Below, piece after piece: positions 1 to 8,856 of a stretch of DNA of 64,000 bases; position 1 is the first letter of the stretch; every line of letters begins with the position of its first letter. The position numbers and the translations under genes were made by a program. This stretch comes from Rivularia sp. T60_A2020_040 (lineage in GTDB: Bacteria; Cyanobacteriota; Cyanobacteriia; Cyanobacteriales; Nostocaceae): NCBI GenBank assembly GCA_015272215.1, contig JACYMD010000049.1, positions 1 through 64,000 on the forward strand. The letters run 5' to 3'. The notes under the pieces were generated by a model. The model was given only the letters and a program-made list of their open reading frames with translations. It did no database searches and was not told the DNA's origin.

Positions 1-45
1 TACTCTCAACTTCCAGACTTTTGATAAAACTCAGATTGTTTCCGT

Positions 46-1518
46 TTAAAGTATAGGTAATATTAAAATTGCCAAAGCTACTCCACCAGCAACAGCAGAG
101 AAACTCCCAGTATTCCGCACAATTAACCCATAGGCAACAAGTCCAAAAATAATCGAAGGGACTCCACTCATAATATTAGTGATAAAGCGAATTAAGCTGG
201 CAAACTTAGTGTTTTTACCTAACTCACAGGTGTAAATAGCAGTTAATATACCTAATGGCACACTTAAAACAGTGCTGATACCGACAACCACTAATGTTCC
301 TGTAATTGCATTTCTTAAACCACCACCATTAGCTAAAGGAGGGGGTGGTAGTTGTGTAAATGCTGCCATATCTAAGCGACTCATACCATTAGAAATGACG
401 CTATAAAGTATGGAAATTAAAAACAGTAATGTCACCAATGTAGCGAGCATGACAACTGTTGTCATGACGATACTAAAAAGTTTTCGTGACAATATAGAAC
501 CAGTATCATAAATATCTGTTAATTGTATTGTTTGATATGAAGAATTATCTGCTAATTCAACTTGAAAATGCTTGTTGATAACTCGTGGATAAATAAATAA
601 TTCTTTGATATTTTTGAACAAATTACTAATAAGATGAAAGCGAAAAATGATAAATTCTGCGAAAGCATTGACAAAAAATGTTAGCACCATCAATACTAAA
701 GCAGCATAAAGTAAAGCAGAAACTTGCAATCCTTTAGATTCACTAAATTCATTAGCAATTAATGAAGCAATAGTGGAACCTGGAGCAAGTAGAGAAACAT
801 TAATACGATTGGCATTTCCAATTAACATTGTAGTTGCCATTGTTTCACCTAATGCTCTCCCCAATGCTAGTACTCCAGAACTAATTATCCCTGAAAGTCC
901 AGCAGGAATTAAGATATAAATAATCGTTTCCCAACGAGTAGCACCTAATGCGAAGGCATCTCGACGCAATTCTGGAGGTAGAGAAACCAGTGTATTGCGG
1001 GAAATAGCAGTGATAATTGGCAAAATCATCATAGCCAATACTATAACTGTTGGTAAGATAGCTCTCGTTGATGGTGCTGTACTAAACAGAGGAATCCAAT
1101 TGAAGTTATTGTACAAAAAATCCAGTAGAGGTTTAATTTTGGGAATCAATACAAAAATACCCCATAATCCATAAACTACACTGGGGATAGCTGCTAATAA
1201 TTCCACGAAAAATGTGATGGGAACTAGAATTTTTCTAGGTAAAAAACTTTCACTCAAAAAAATAGCAATACCTAATCCCAGAGGAATTGCAATTAATAAT
1301 GCAAGCAAAGAACTAATTAAAGTCCCATAAATTTGAGGTAATATTCCGTAGATATTTTTAACAGGATTCCATTCTGTAGTTATCAGAAATTGCCATCCAA
1401 ATTTTTGCATCGCAGGAAGAGCTATCCAAAAAAGTTCTGCGACAATATACACTGCAATTCCGACAATACCAAAAGCACAAAGCAGCGTCAAAATATAGAA
1501 AATTCTGTCATTAGACAT
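46..1518 (-). CDS. pstC: PstC-PstA fused phosphate ABC permease, PstA half truncated
   Basis: Inner-membrane permease of the high-affinity phosphate ABC importer. Residues 1-300 read as a full PstC, including the permease loop EALGATR-like segment (ALGATRWETI) and LGRALGETMA. A linker at about 300-345 leads into the N-terminal half of PstA (AAFTQLPPPP, SGVPSIIFGL, TGSFSAVAGG). PstC and PstA are usually separate proteins of about 300 residues each, so this is a fusion. The reading frame stops right after ILILPIL, where PstA would normally continue for about 130 residues with its own permease loop. The remaining 45 bases to the window edge do not resume PstA in any frame. The cause could be a rearrangement, an insertion or an assembly join. 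It lies divergent from pstS at 3281 and shares its function. Confidence 0.85.
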   Translation of the reverse strand: MSNDRIFYILTLLCAFGIVGIAVYIVAELFWIALPAMQKFGWQFLITTEWNPVKNIYGILPQIYGTLISSLLALLIAIPLGLGIAIFLSESFLPRKILVPITFFVELLAAIPSVVYGLWGIFVLIPKIKPLLDFLYNNFNWIPLFSTAPSTRAILPTVIVLAMMILPIITAISRNTLVSLPPELRRDAFALGATRWETIIYILIPAGLSGIISSGVLALGRALGETMATTMLIGNANRINVSLLAPGSTIASLIANEFSESKGLQVSALLYAALVLMVLTFFVNAFAEFIIFRFHLISNLFKNIKELFIYPRVINKHFQVELADNSSYQTIQLTDIYDTGSILSRKLFSIVMTTVVMLATLVTLLFLISILYSVISNGMSRLDMAAFTQLPPPPLANGGGLRNAITGTLVVVGISTVLSVPLGILTAIYTCELGKNTKFASLIRFITNIMSGVPSIIFGLVAYGLIVRNTGSFSAVAGGVALAILILPIL

Positions 1519-1520
1519 TC

Positions 1521-1554
1521 GATTTTGGATTTTAGATTTTGGATTTTAGATTTT
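1521..1554. repeat. short tandem repeat, TTTGGATTTTAGA type
   Basis: Two tandem units of gattttggattttaga lie just upstream of the pstC start. The same motif occurs at 10826-10843, 10900-10930 (inverted) and 32295-32325. Such short tandem repeats are typical of Nostocales intergenic DNA. Confidence 0.8.
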
Positions 1555-1556
1555 AT

Positions 1557-1585
1557 AAGTCGGCTTTCTCTAAGAAACCCGACTT
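1557..1585 (-). terminator. AAGTCGG hairpin
   Basis: Inverted repeat AAGTCGG (1557-1563) / CCGACTT (1579-1585) downstream of the metallophosphoesterase stop, so probably its terminator. The same AAGTCGGGTT family forms a longer hairpin at 29159-29221. Confidence 0.5.
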
Positions 1586-1614
1586 CTTTGTTTTGTTTTA
1601 ATAAACTCGGCTTC

Positions 1615-2808
1615 TTATGATTCTGCACACATTTTTTCACCTAAACGTTGTTCACAAAAATATTTTTCTTCTGCGGTTAAATCTTTATGTTCCACATCTC
1701 TTCGTAGTAAAATACCATTATGACCCGCTAAAAAACGAGGTAATTGCTTATTTTCAATTACTTTAAGAGTCCGGATATCGTAAGTAGTATAAGTCGTTAA
1801 TTCCGGTGAATCAAACTTAATATCCACAACAGTCAAAGCTTTCCAAGGTGGAATTTTAGCATCAATCAAAGGTCGTGGTCCCGAACCTAAAATACCCATG
1901 TGTAATAATTGCAACTTGCCACGATGAGCGGGGTAATAGGAATGATGATGACCACTAATATAAGTGTGAACATTGTAACGCTCTAGCATTTCCCGCATTT
2001 CGTCGGCATTTTCAATCACATCCCCTGGTTGATTACGACCGACAGCAACCGCATACAAAGGTAAATGACTCAGTAAAATCCGCATTTTTGCTTGTTGCGC
2101 TTGGGGACTTGCGAGAGTTTTTTCTACCCACTCCAACTTATCCTTGGGGATGCGATGAGAGGAACCATCCCAAGCCATAAAAAAGATATCTTTATACTCA
2201 AAAGTGTAATAAAAAGGAAATTCAAATTTATCGATAAATTTTATCCCAGGATCATGATCTGGTTGATTCCAATAAGCTGATGCTAAATCTCGCTCGTTTT
2301 GAAATAGAAAAGTCCCCTTGATTCCCACAGCACCACTAGCATCATGATTACCAATTGTAAAACCATAAGGAAGTTTAGCACGCCGTAACGGTGCTGCTAC
2401 ATGGTCATCAAAAGCAGCCCACATAGCTTTGATTTGTGCTTCGGAAAGAGTAGGTCTTTGTCCAGCAACCATATCTCCACTACAAACAACCATATCAGGT
2501 TTCCAAAATGGTAATAATGCAATACCCTTGTCTACCTCTGGATCATAATCAGTGGCACCATAAACGGCGTTCAAGTCGCTAATCACCACTAAACGTACAT
2601 CACCACGTTCTGGATTAACTATACCTCCAGGTCCAGCACTATTGACAATTGCCGCTGTTTCCGGAGGTAAGGTTTGCTCTGAACTTTGCTGGGTTTGAGG
2701 TGCTGTCGGTGGTGTTTGTGGTGTTTGACAAGCGTGTAGCACTAGGGTTAAACACAACCCTAAGATACATCCGATGTAAATTCGAGGAGAAAAAAACCTC
2801 AAACGCAT
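1615..2808 (-). CDS. calcineurin-like metallophosphoesterase, lipoprotein
   Basis: Predicted secreted metal-dependent phosphoesterase. The N-terminus has a hydrophobic segment ending in LHAC (Cys 27), a plausible lipoprotein site, followed by a Pro/Gln/Thr-rich linker. The catalytic core has the expected metal motifs in order: VISDLN, CSGDMV, GNHD, LSHLPLY and SGHHH. The 397-residue length fits the family. It lies between pstC and pstS, so a role in releasing phosphate from organic esters outside the cytoplasmic membrane is a reasonable inference, but the substrate cannot be read from the sequence. It could be co-transcribed with pstC: both are on the minus strand, 97 bp apart, although a hairpin sits between them. 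Confidence 0.85.
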   Translation of the reverse strand: MRLRFFSPRIYIGCILGLCLTLVLHACQTPQTPPTAPQTQQSSEQTLPPETAAIVNSAGPGGIVNPERGDVRLVVISDLNAVYGATDYDPEVDKGIALLPFWKPDMVVCSGDMVAGQRPTLSEAQIKAMWAAFDDHVAAPLRRAKLPYGFTIGNHDASGAVGIKGTFLFQNERDLASAYWNQPDHDPGIKFIDKFEFPFYYTFEYKDIFFMAWDGSSHRIPKDKLEWVEKTLASPQAQQAKMRILLSHLPLYAVAVGRNQPGDVIENADEMREMLERYNVHTYISGHHHSYYPAHRGKLQLLHMGILGSGPRPLIDAKIPPWKALTVVDIKFDSPELTTYTTYDIRTLKVIENKQLPRFLAGHNGILLRRDVEHKDLTAEEKYFCEQRLGEKMCAES

Positions 2809-3280
2809 TTTTTTATAAGTCCCAGACGAATTTTACCGATCAACATAACTTATTTTCTGCCCAGAGAACAGCAGGTAATTATACATTAAAAAATCATATT
2901 TAAAGTTTTTAATTTTACATTTGATTAATCTTTTATTAAACCAAAGTTAATTTAATCTTGTTGATAGGGAAGAGGGAAGAGGGAATAGGAAATAGGAAAT
3001 AGGAAATAGGAAAGGGCTGTATAACTGAGCAGTAAATATATAAATAATTTTCCTTGACTACTTATAGATACCATCTTCAAAAAAAATCAAGATATTTTTT
3101 TACTTGTAACCAGGAAAATTAATATATATGATTGTGATTTTTATCCTTATAAATATTTAGATTAATTTTGAATTAAGCGACAAAATAAGTATTTTAAGTG
3201 ATGAAAAATATAGTAAAATCTGTCGGTACTATCCTCAATGAATATTACCAAATTACCAATTAATGATAATCGAGGTTGTA
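2809..3280. other. divergent intergenic region with ATAGGAA repeats
   Basis: AT-rich spacer between the divergent phosphoesterase and pstS genes. At 2966-3016 there is a purine-rich tandem repeat (gggaaga, then aataggaa units). I looked for the cyanobacterial Pho box (spaced CTTAACCT-like octamers) and did not find a convincing array. Promoters for both genes must lie here. Confidence 0.5.
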
Positions 3281-4348
3281 ATGAAATCCAAATTTAATCT
3301 TTCTCGCCGGAGTTTTATTTTTTCAATGGTGGCTGTTGCTTTGGGGATAAAAGCTTGTCAGTCTCCAACCCAAAACCAAGCTAACCAGACAAACAATAAT
3401 TCTAGGGTTAGTTTGTATGGTGCCGGTGCGACATTCCCAACTTTTTTATATCTACGGTGGTTTAATGAATATAATCAGAAAAATCCCAATATTGAAATTA
3501 GTTATCAATCAGTAGGTAGCGCTGCAAGTATTCAGCAATTTATTAGTAATACATTGGATTTTGGAGCATCCGAAGTCACTTTAACAGCAGACGAACTTGC
3601 TCAAGTTAGTCAAGGAACATTGATGATACCAACTGCTGCTGGTAGTATTGCGATTATTTATAATTTACCAGGAGTAGAAAGCGGTTTGAAACTTTCACGT
3701 CAAATCCTACCGGAGATTTTTTTAGGAAAAATAACGAAATGGAATGATTCAAAAATCGTTGAATTAAATCCAGATGTAAAATTACCAGATTTACCAATTA
3801 CAGTTGTTTATCGTTCCGATGGTAGCGGAACTACGGCAGCTTTTACTGCTCACTTAAGCGCCATTAGTCCCCAGTGGGAAAAAGAAGTTGGCACAGGATT
3901 AAATGTAAAATGGCCAGCAGGTGTTGCAATTAAAGATAATGCAGGAATTAGCGCCCAAATTCAACAAGCAGAAGGAACAATTGGTTACGTTGAATACGCA
4001 TTTGCTAAACAATTAAATTTAGCAACTGTGGCTTTAGAAAATAAATCTGGTCAGTTTGTCGAACCCAATAATGATAGTACAGCCAAAGCCTTAGCAACCA
4101 TCAAACTCTCAGAAGATTTAACTGGTTCTGTTGCTGACCCCGATGCTGCTGATTCCTATCCTATTATTACTTATAGTTGGCTTTTAGTTTACAAACGCTA
4201 TGAAGATTCTCAAAAAGCCAAAGCATTAAGAGAAGTTATTCAATGGGGATTGACTGAAGGGCAAAAATTTGGTCCAGAATTGGGTTATGTACCTTTACCC
4301 TCAGAAGTTGTGAAGAAAGCTTCTGCTGCATTATCTCAAATTACCTAA
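3281..4348 (+). CDS. pstS: PstS phosphate-binding protein, Tat-type lipoprotein signal
   Basis: Periplasmic phosphate-binding component of the Pst importer. The ATG at 3281 is chosen because GAGG precedes it at suitable spacing; an in-frame ATG at 3263 would add six residues. The N-terminus carries SRRSFIF, a match to the twin-arginine consensus, then a hydrophobic stretch and IKAC, a possible lipid-attachment Cys. The mature part has the PstS ligand segments GAGATFP, GSAASI and YRSDGSGTT, and length (355 residues) is normal for the family. It is divergent from the fused permease gene. Tat export of PstS is less usual than Sec export, so the twin-arginine motif is worth noting. Confidence 0.93.
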   Translation: MKSKFNLSRRSFIFSMVAVALGIKACQSPTQNQANQTNNNSRVSLYGAGATFPTFLYLRWFNEYNQKNPNIEISYQSVGSAASIQQFISNTLDFGASEVTLTADELAQVSQGTLMIPTAAGSIAIIYNLPGVESGLKLSRQILPEIFLGKITKWNDSKIVELNPDVKLPDLPITVVYRSDGSGTTAAFTAHLSAISPQWEKEVGTGLNVKWPAGVAIKDNAGISAQIQQAEGTIGYVEYAFAKQLNLATVALENKSGQFVEPNNDSTAKALATIKLSEDLTGSVADPDAADSYPIITYSWLLVYKRYEDSQKAKALREVIQWGLTEGQKFGPELGYVPLPSEVVKKASAALSQIT

Positions 4349-5249
4349 AAAGAGTTTTATATTTTCTGTATTTTCTAATAAATGTAGCTAAAATCAAAGC
4401 TGCTTATCGACAAAGATAACAGAGATTGTTACTTTGAATTGTTAGCTAGATAACTAAATTGACATCTAGCCAAATACTAGGGTAAAACTTGAATAGTTCG
4501 ATTGCTCTTGTGTTATTTATTAAGGAACATTAATAATACAGAAAAAAGTAAAATCTACTGAGAATAAAGTGCTAATTATTTATTACTGTCTAATTGCAAC
4601 AAATGTAACAAAATGGAAAAATAAAGGTATTTAAAGCAAATTTATCGATTTTGTAAATAACTGCCAAAGTGGCAACAACCGACCTGAAAATTTGTTATTC
4701 ATTTATTTACCAACTTGGTTAAGTTTATTTTTGAAAGCATTAAATTAGAGTCTAATTAATTAAAAATGTTATCGGGGAAATAAATTATAATGCTGAATAA
4801 TTATTTACAGTTAAACTTAGTAAAGGAAAAAAATATTAACATTACTCTCTTGCCCTAAACAGATTATTTATATTTCTCTAGCTGTTTTCGCTGCGTCTAG
4901 CAAGGTTTTTTTTTAACAGCTAATCTTATAGGGGAATAGGAGTAGTTAAATCCTTTATTTGTATAAGACTGCATCTACATTTGACCGCGAAAGGTGGTCA
5001 GCATTATACTGCTGACTTTTCAACTACCCCATTGATTGAATAATTGTTTGTAACTAGCTCAAAAATTTCATATCAGGAATGAAATGTCCTTTGATAATAG
5101 ATATTTCATCACCATTTCACAAGCCACTTGTTTTATTGCAAAAATCAGACATAATTTTTTGTGTGGCTATAGAATCTAAAATGATATTTGATATAGTTAC
5201 AAATTAGAGGGGAAAGCGCAAAAACTACTTTTTTAAAAACCGTACTAGC
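4349..5249. other. 900-bp AT-rich intergenic region
   Basis: No convincing gene seen. It contains two small stem-loops: agctgtt (4880-4886) / aacagct (4915-4921), and a better one at 4997-5016. Short frames such as the one starting at 5083 lack a ribosome site and coding character. Confidence 0.5.
4997..5016 (+). terminator. hairpin GTCAGCA/TGCTGAC with T tail
   Basis: Perfect 7-bp stem with a 6-base loop, followed by TTTT. It is 650 bp past pstS, too far to be its primary terminator, so it may end an unannotated transcript or be part of a small RNA. Confidence 0.35.
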
Positions 5250-6962
5250 ATGATTGGTCAGTTACTAGCAGGACGTTACAAAGTTCTCCAAATATTAGCT
5301 GAAGGAGGCTTTGGACAAACTTATATATGTTCGGACATTCACCTTCCCGGAAAACCTAAATGCGTTCTAAAGCATTTAAAGACTACTAGTACCTCAGGCT
5401 CAGCTTTAGAAGCAGCTAGAAGGTTGTTTCAAAAAGAAGCCGATACATTACAACAGTTGGGAAATCACGACCAAATACCCAGACTTTTAGCTTATTTTGA
5501 AGACAATAATCAATTTTATTTAGTACAAGAATTAATCGAAGGACATTCTTTTAGTCGAGAATTACCGAAAGGAATAAAGTTAAGTCAAAGCCAAGTTATA
5601 GCTATTTTGATTGAAATCTTGTCGATTTTACAATTTGTCCATAATCAAGGAGTAATTCACCGTGATATTAAACCTGATAATCTAATTAGACGTACTTCAG
5701 ATCATAAATTAGTCTTAATTGATTTTGGTGCAATCAAACAAGTACGCAGCCAAACGGCAACCAATACCGGACAACAAAATGTCACCCTAGTTGTGGGAAC
5801 GCGGGGCTATATGCCTTCCGAACAAATCAGACGTTTACCGCGCCCTAGTAGCGATATTTATGCTTTGGGAATGATCGCTATTCAAGCATTAACGGGTGTA
5901 TATCCTTACGAACTTCAAGACGATCCCAATACCGGAGAAATACTTTGGGAACATCTCAGAGAAGTAGACTCAGCCTTTAGTGAAGTTTTAAATAAGATGA
6001 CACGCTACCATTTTAAAGAGCGTTATCAAACTGTCGATGAAGTCATACAAGCGTTAAAAGAATTACCAATTCTGGAAGAATCAGCTTTAACTGTACAAAC
6101 TAATCATAATAATTTGTGCGAATTGACTTTAGAATGGCAAGAAGCAAACGAAACTAAAACTTGTAAAATTACCAATAATCAATTAAGTAAAATTCCTGGT
6201 AAATTTCGTATCGGTCGCGACCCCCAAGATTGCGATATTATTTTATCAGAACCAACAGTATCTGCTCTACACGTAGAAATATTTTTTAATCGGGAAAAAG
6301 AAAAATTCTATTTGCGAAATCTCCGTCAGAAAAATCCACCAATTCTTGATGGGCAATTACTTTTAGCAGGAGAAATGCCACTTTCTATCTCTAGCGTAAT
6401 ACGTTTAGGACAGCAGAATTTAAAAGTTAAAGAAATTAGTTCCCAACAGTCTTTTAACAACTATATTCCTGATGATTACAAACATAATAAACTCGCAATT
6501 ATACCACAACAACCGATAACCAAAACTGCACGACTTCCGAAAATCAACAGCAATTTAGAAAAACCCCCAACTACAACTTCACCTCCAGAAACGACGGATT
6601 CAATAATGCCGACATTCAAAAATGTACTACCGATTAGTGTACAAACCATAGGTATTGCCGCTGTTTTAGCTGCTGTGGGAGGATTCGCATTAGTTAATAC
6701 TGGTCAATTAGGTAAAGCCAATTCACAACACAACAATTTGCTATCACAACAACCCCAACTGTGTCGCATTGTTGCTCCCACGGAGTTAATAAAATTACCA
6801 GAATTACGCCATCAACCTTATAGAGAAGTAGAAGGATTTAAAGAATTGAATCAAGCCGAGAAAGTTTTATACCTAAAAACTCAAGGTGATTTTGTCCAAA
6901 TCAAACTTTCCGATGGTACTCAAGGTTGGATTTTTTGGGACCAACTACAGCCTTGTGATTGA
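5250..6962 (+). CDS. Ser/Thr protein kinase with FHA domain, membrane anchor and SH3-like tail
   Basis: Eukaryotic-type Ser/Thr kinase. Kinase domain about residues 10-275: glycine loop EGGFGQTY, catalytic Lys41, HRDIKPDN at 137-144 and DFG at 158-160, all intact. An FHA phosphothreonine-binding domain follows at about 300-395 (FRIGRDPQDC, SALHVEIFF). A single hydrophobic segment near 465-485 suggests a membrane anchor, and the last 70 residues (LKTQGDFVQIKLSDGTQGWI) resemble a bacterial SH3 domain facing the periplasm. The start MIGQLLAGRYKV fits cyanobacterial kinases. Having kinase and FHA in one chain suggests binding of its own autophosphorylated form or of phosphorylated partners. No neighbouring gene indicates the substrate. 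Confidence 0.93.
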   Translation: MIGQLLAGRYKVLQILAEGGFGQTYICSDIHLPGKPKCVLKHLKTTSTSGSALEAARRLFQKEADTLQQLGNHDQIPRLLAYFEDNNQFYLVQELIEGHSFSRELPKGIKLSQSQVIAILIEILSILQFVHNQGVIHRDIKPDNLIRRTSDHKLVLIDFGAIKQVRSQTATNTGQQNVTLVVGTRGYMPSEQIRRLPRPSSDIYALGMIAIQALTGVYPYELQDDPNTGEILWEHLREVDSAFSEVLNKMTRYHFKERYQTVDEVIQALKELPILEESALTVQTNHNNLCELTLEWQEANETKTCKITNNQLSKIPGKFRIGRDPQDCDIILSEPTVSALHVEIFFNREKEKFYLRNLRQKNPPILDGQLLLAGEMPLSISSVIRLGQQNLKVKEISSQQSFNNYIPDDYKHNKLAIIPQQPITKTARLPKINSNLEKPPTTTSPPETTDSIMPTFKNVLPISVQTIGIAAVLAAVGGFALVNTGQLGKANSQHNNLLSQQPQLCRIVAPTELIKLPELRHQPYREVEGFKELNQAEKVLYLKTQGDFVQIKLSDGTQGWIFWDQLQPCD

Positions 6963-7282
6963 TAGATAAGCACCTTCAACCTTTAACCTTTGACCTTTAA
7001 CCTTCAACCTTTACTGGTAACTGATAATACGTATTTTCCTCATGGCGTGACTCAGGACACGTAAATAAAATAATACATATGATTAGCTTTTTGCGTTCCA
7101 GACTGATTCATAGATTGTTTGGAAGTGGTAGTGTTGGAACAATATGTTTTCATGAACATCTATGAAATTTATCCGTATAACTACTCCCAAGCTATGAATA
7201 GGAAGTTATCTGAAACCAAATCTACAACTTTAAGTATGTAGTTTTTAAGAAGTAATTCGCACCAATGAGGAGATCGGGTTTT
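6963..7282. other. intergenic region with CTTTAAC heptamer repeats
   Basis: At 6973-7013 there are tandem heptamers of the caacctt/taacctt/tgacctt kind. They look like Pho-box half sites but belong to the short tandem repeats spread through the window. The rest is featureless. Confidence 0.6.
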
Positions 7283-7519
7283 ATGTCATTAGAACGGGTT
7301 GATGCTTTCTACGAAGATTTGATGATAAATCAAGAAGTTTACGAAGAATACTATAAAAAGTGTTCTGTAAAAGGTACTTTTGGTGTCTGGAGTTGGGATA
7401 AAACCAAAATAGTTGATTTTGCTGCGACTTTAGGTTATGAATTTTCCGAATCAGAATTAGATGAGGTTTTATTTAATGCGGGAGCGTTGACTGATAATAA
7501 ATCTTTTAATTTACGTTAA
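7283..7519 (+). CDS. Nif11-family small protein (orphan)
   Basis: Small protein of 78 residues with the Nif11 signature: N-terminal MSLERVDAFYEDL, central TKIVDFAATLGYEFSESEL. Nif11-type domains occur as leader regions of ribosomally made peptide natural products and as stand-alone proteins next to nitrogen-fixation genes. The ATG at 7283 is preferred over 7265 because GAGGAG (7268-7273) is a well spaced ribosome site for it and MSLE is the usual family start. There is no Gly-Gly cleavage site followed by a Cys-rich core, and no modification or export enzymes are nearby, so a precursor role is unlikely. Function unknown. Confidence 0.8.
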   Translation: MSLERVDAFYEDLMINQEVYEEYYKKCSVKGTFGVWSWDKTKIVDFAATLGYEFSESELDEVLFNAGALTDNKSFNLR

Positions 7520-7546
7520 TAAGTAATGGGTGGATATTGAGTTGAA

Positions 7547-7613
7547 ATTTCAAGATTTAATTTCAAGATTTAATTTCAAGATTTAATTTCAAGATTAAAA
7601 TTCAAGATTAAAA
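7547..7613. repeat. 13-bp tandem repeat TTTCAAGATTTAA
   Basis: Three perfect and two degenerate copies of tttcaagatttaa directly downstream of the Nif11 gene. Confidence 0.9.
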
Positions 7614-7660
7614 TACCTCTTACTTATTAACATCAGAAAAGTTAGCTAGAATTTTTGATG

Positions 7661-7704
7661 AGACACAAAGACTTGTATCGATTTGATATTACATCTTTGT
7701 GTCT
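7661..7704. terminator. bidirectional terminator between Nif11 and DUF924 genes
   Basis: Perfect 11-bp inverted repeat AGACACAAAGA (7661-7671) / TCTTTGTGTCT (7694-7704) between two convergent genes. Confidence 0.65.
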
Positions 7705-7717
7705 TAATAAACTACTA

Positions 7718-8293
7718 CTAAAATCGCGCTCCTGGTTCTTTCAAAAACTCTTTTTCTTCCGGAGTTGAAAGTCTTCCCAAAATGAGATTACGATGGGGAA
7801 AACGTCCAAAACGTTCAATTACCGAACGATGACGAATTGCGTTTTCAATCGCACTTGCACTATCTTTATCTCCACTAACTTTCTGGAATAACTTCACCGC
7901 TTGACGCTGATGGTCAATATTTTCGCTGTGTACAAAAGGTAAGTACACAAACCAACGCTGTACGTTTAATAATTGACGATCGTAACCTTGAGCGATCGCA
8001 AGATGTGCGGTTGAAAGTGCTTCCCAATCGGTAGCAAAGGCTTGGGGAGTTTCGCGGAAGATATTCCGAGGAAACTGATCTAATAGCAGAATCAAAGCCA
8101 AACAGGTTAAAGGAGAATCTTTCCATTCATCTAAGTATCCTGCTGCGGCTTTTTCGTAATCTGTAAGAAAACATCTTCGTAGTTCTTCATCAAACTCTGG
8201 TTCTTTCGCAAACCAAATTTTTTTGGGCTTACCGTAGTCCGCGTCCTCCGGATTACCAAACCAAAAGTTAAGAATTTCATTTGCCTGTGACAT
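7718..8293 (-). CDS. DUF924 family protein
   Basis: 191 residues matching the DUF924 family (all-helical, TPR-like). Characteristic segments are ILNFWFG near the N-terminus, LILLLDQFPRNIFR in the middle, FVYLPFVHSEN, and FGRFPHRN near the C-terminus. Biochemical role is not established for the family. The gene starts 5 bp after the stop of the SRPBCC gene, so the two are almost certainly one transcript. Confidence 0.9.
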   Translation of the reverse strand: MSQANEILNFWFGNPEDADYGKPKKIWFAKEPEFDEELRRCFLTDYEKAAAGYLDEWKDSPLTCLALILLLDQFPRNIFRETPQAFATDWEALSTAHLAIAQGYDRQLLNVQRWFVYLPFVHSENIDHQRQAVKLFQKVSGDKDSASAIENAIRHRSVIERFGRFPHRNLILGRLSTPEEKEFLKEPGARF

Positions 8294-8298
8294 CGCTT

Positions 8299-8856
8299 TT
8301 ACATTCCCTTACAAAGGACTTGTCGCATTTTACGCATATTAGCAGGCAATTCAAAATTCATCGCTTGTTGAATAAACATTGAAGGTATAGGAATGATGGG
8401 AGTAGCTTGTACTGAATAAGTCAACAGAGTTCCGTTACCATAGTCTTGCAACTTGATATCCGCACTGAAATCATGAAAAGTACCTTTATCAAGTTTAAAT
8501 TGGATTTTATTGCCAAAATCTTCGACTACGTTTAAATATATATCGACTTTCGCCGTAAACATCATAAAAGCTTTTTGTGCTGCCTGATACAGACGTTTGA
8601 CTTCGCCCTTGTGTATAATTTCACTCTTGGTAATGTCAGGGAAATACTGTACCCAACGTGGATAATCAGTTATATTTTGCCAAACTTGAGAACGTACTAG
8701 TGGTAAATACATTTTGGCACTAACACAGCCACCCCAAGCATTATGGGAACGTGTTTCTACTAAAATTTCGCCGTTCAGTAATGCTGCTTGCTTATCCTGA
8801 CTCCAAGTCATATCAGAACCTGTAGTAAATAAGTCTGAAAAAAAAGACGCAGACAT
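8299..8856 (-). CDS. SRPBCC (START-like) ligand-binding protein
   Basis: 185-residue protein of the polyketide cyclase/START-like superfamily. After an N-terminal tail it shows the family pattern of a short helix with WQNITDYPRWVQYFPDI, then strands and a C-terminal helix (FIQQAMNFELPANMRKMRQ). These proteins bind hydrophobic ligands in a helix-grip fold; the ligand here is unknown. The start at 8856 (MSASFF) is preferred to 8889 because GAGGAG lies just upstream of it. First gene of a two-gene transcript with the DUF924 gene. Confidence 0.8.
   Translation of the reverse strand: MSASFFSDLFTTGSDMTWSQDKQAALLNGEILVETRSHNAWGGCVSAKMYLPLVRSQVWQNITDYPRWVQYFPDITKSEIIHKGEVKRLYQAAQKAFMMFTAKVDIYLNVVEDFGNKIQFKLDKGTFHDFSADIKLQDYGNGTLLTYSVQATPIIPIPSMFIQQAMNFELPANMRKMRQVLCKGM

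Noticed and set aside
5083-5208. Short plus-strand frame before the kinase
   Set aside because: AGGA lies only a few bases before, and the peptide shows no protein-like pattern or conservation I recognise.
6973-7013. Tandem CTTTAAC-like heptamers resembling Pho boxes
   Set aside because: They lie downstream of the kinase gene, not before a phosphate gene, and belong to the generic heptamer repeats.
7547-7613. Possible CRISPR-like spacing of 13-bp repeats
   Set aside because: The units are directly joined with no spacers, so this is a simple tandem repeat.
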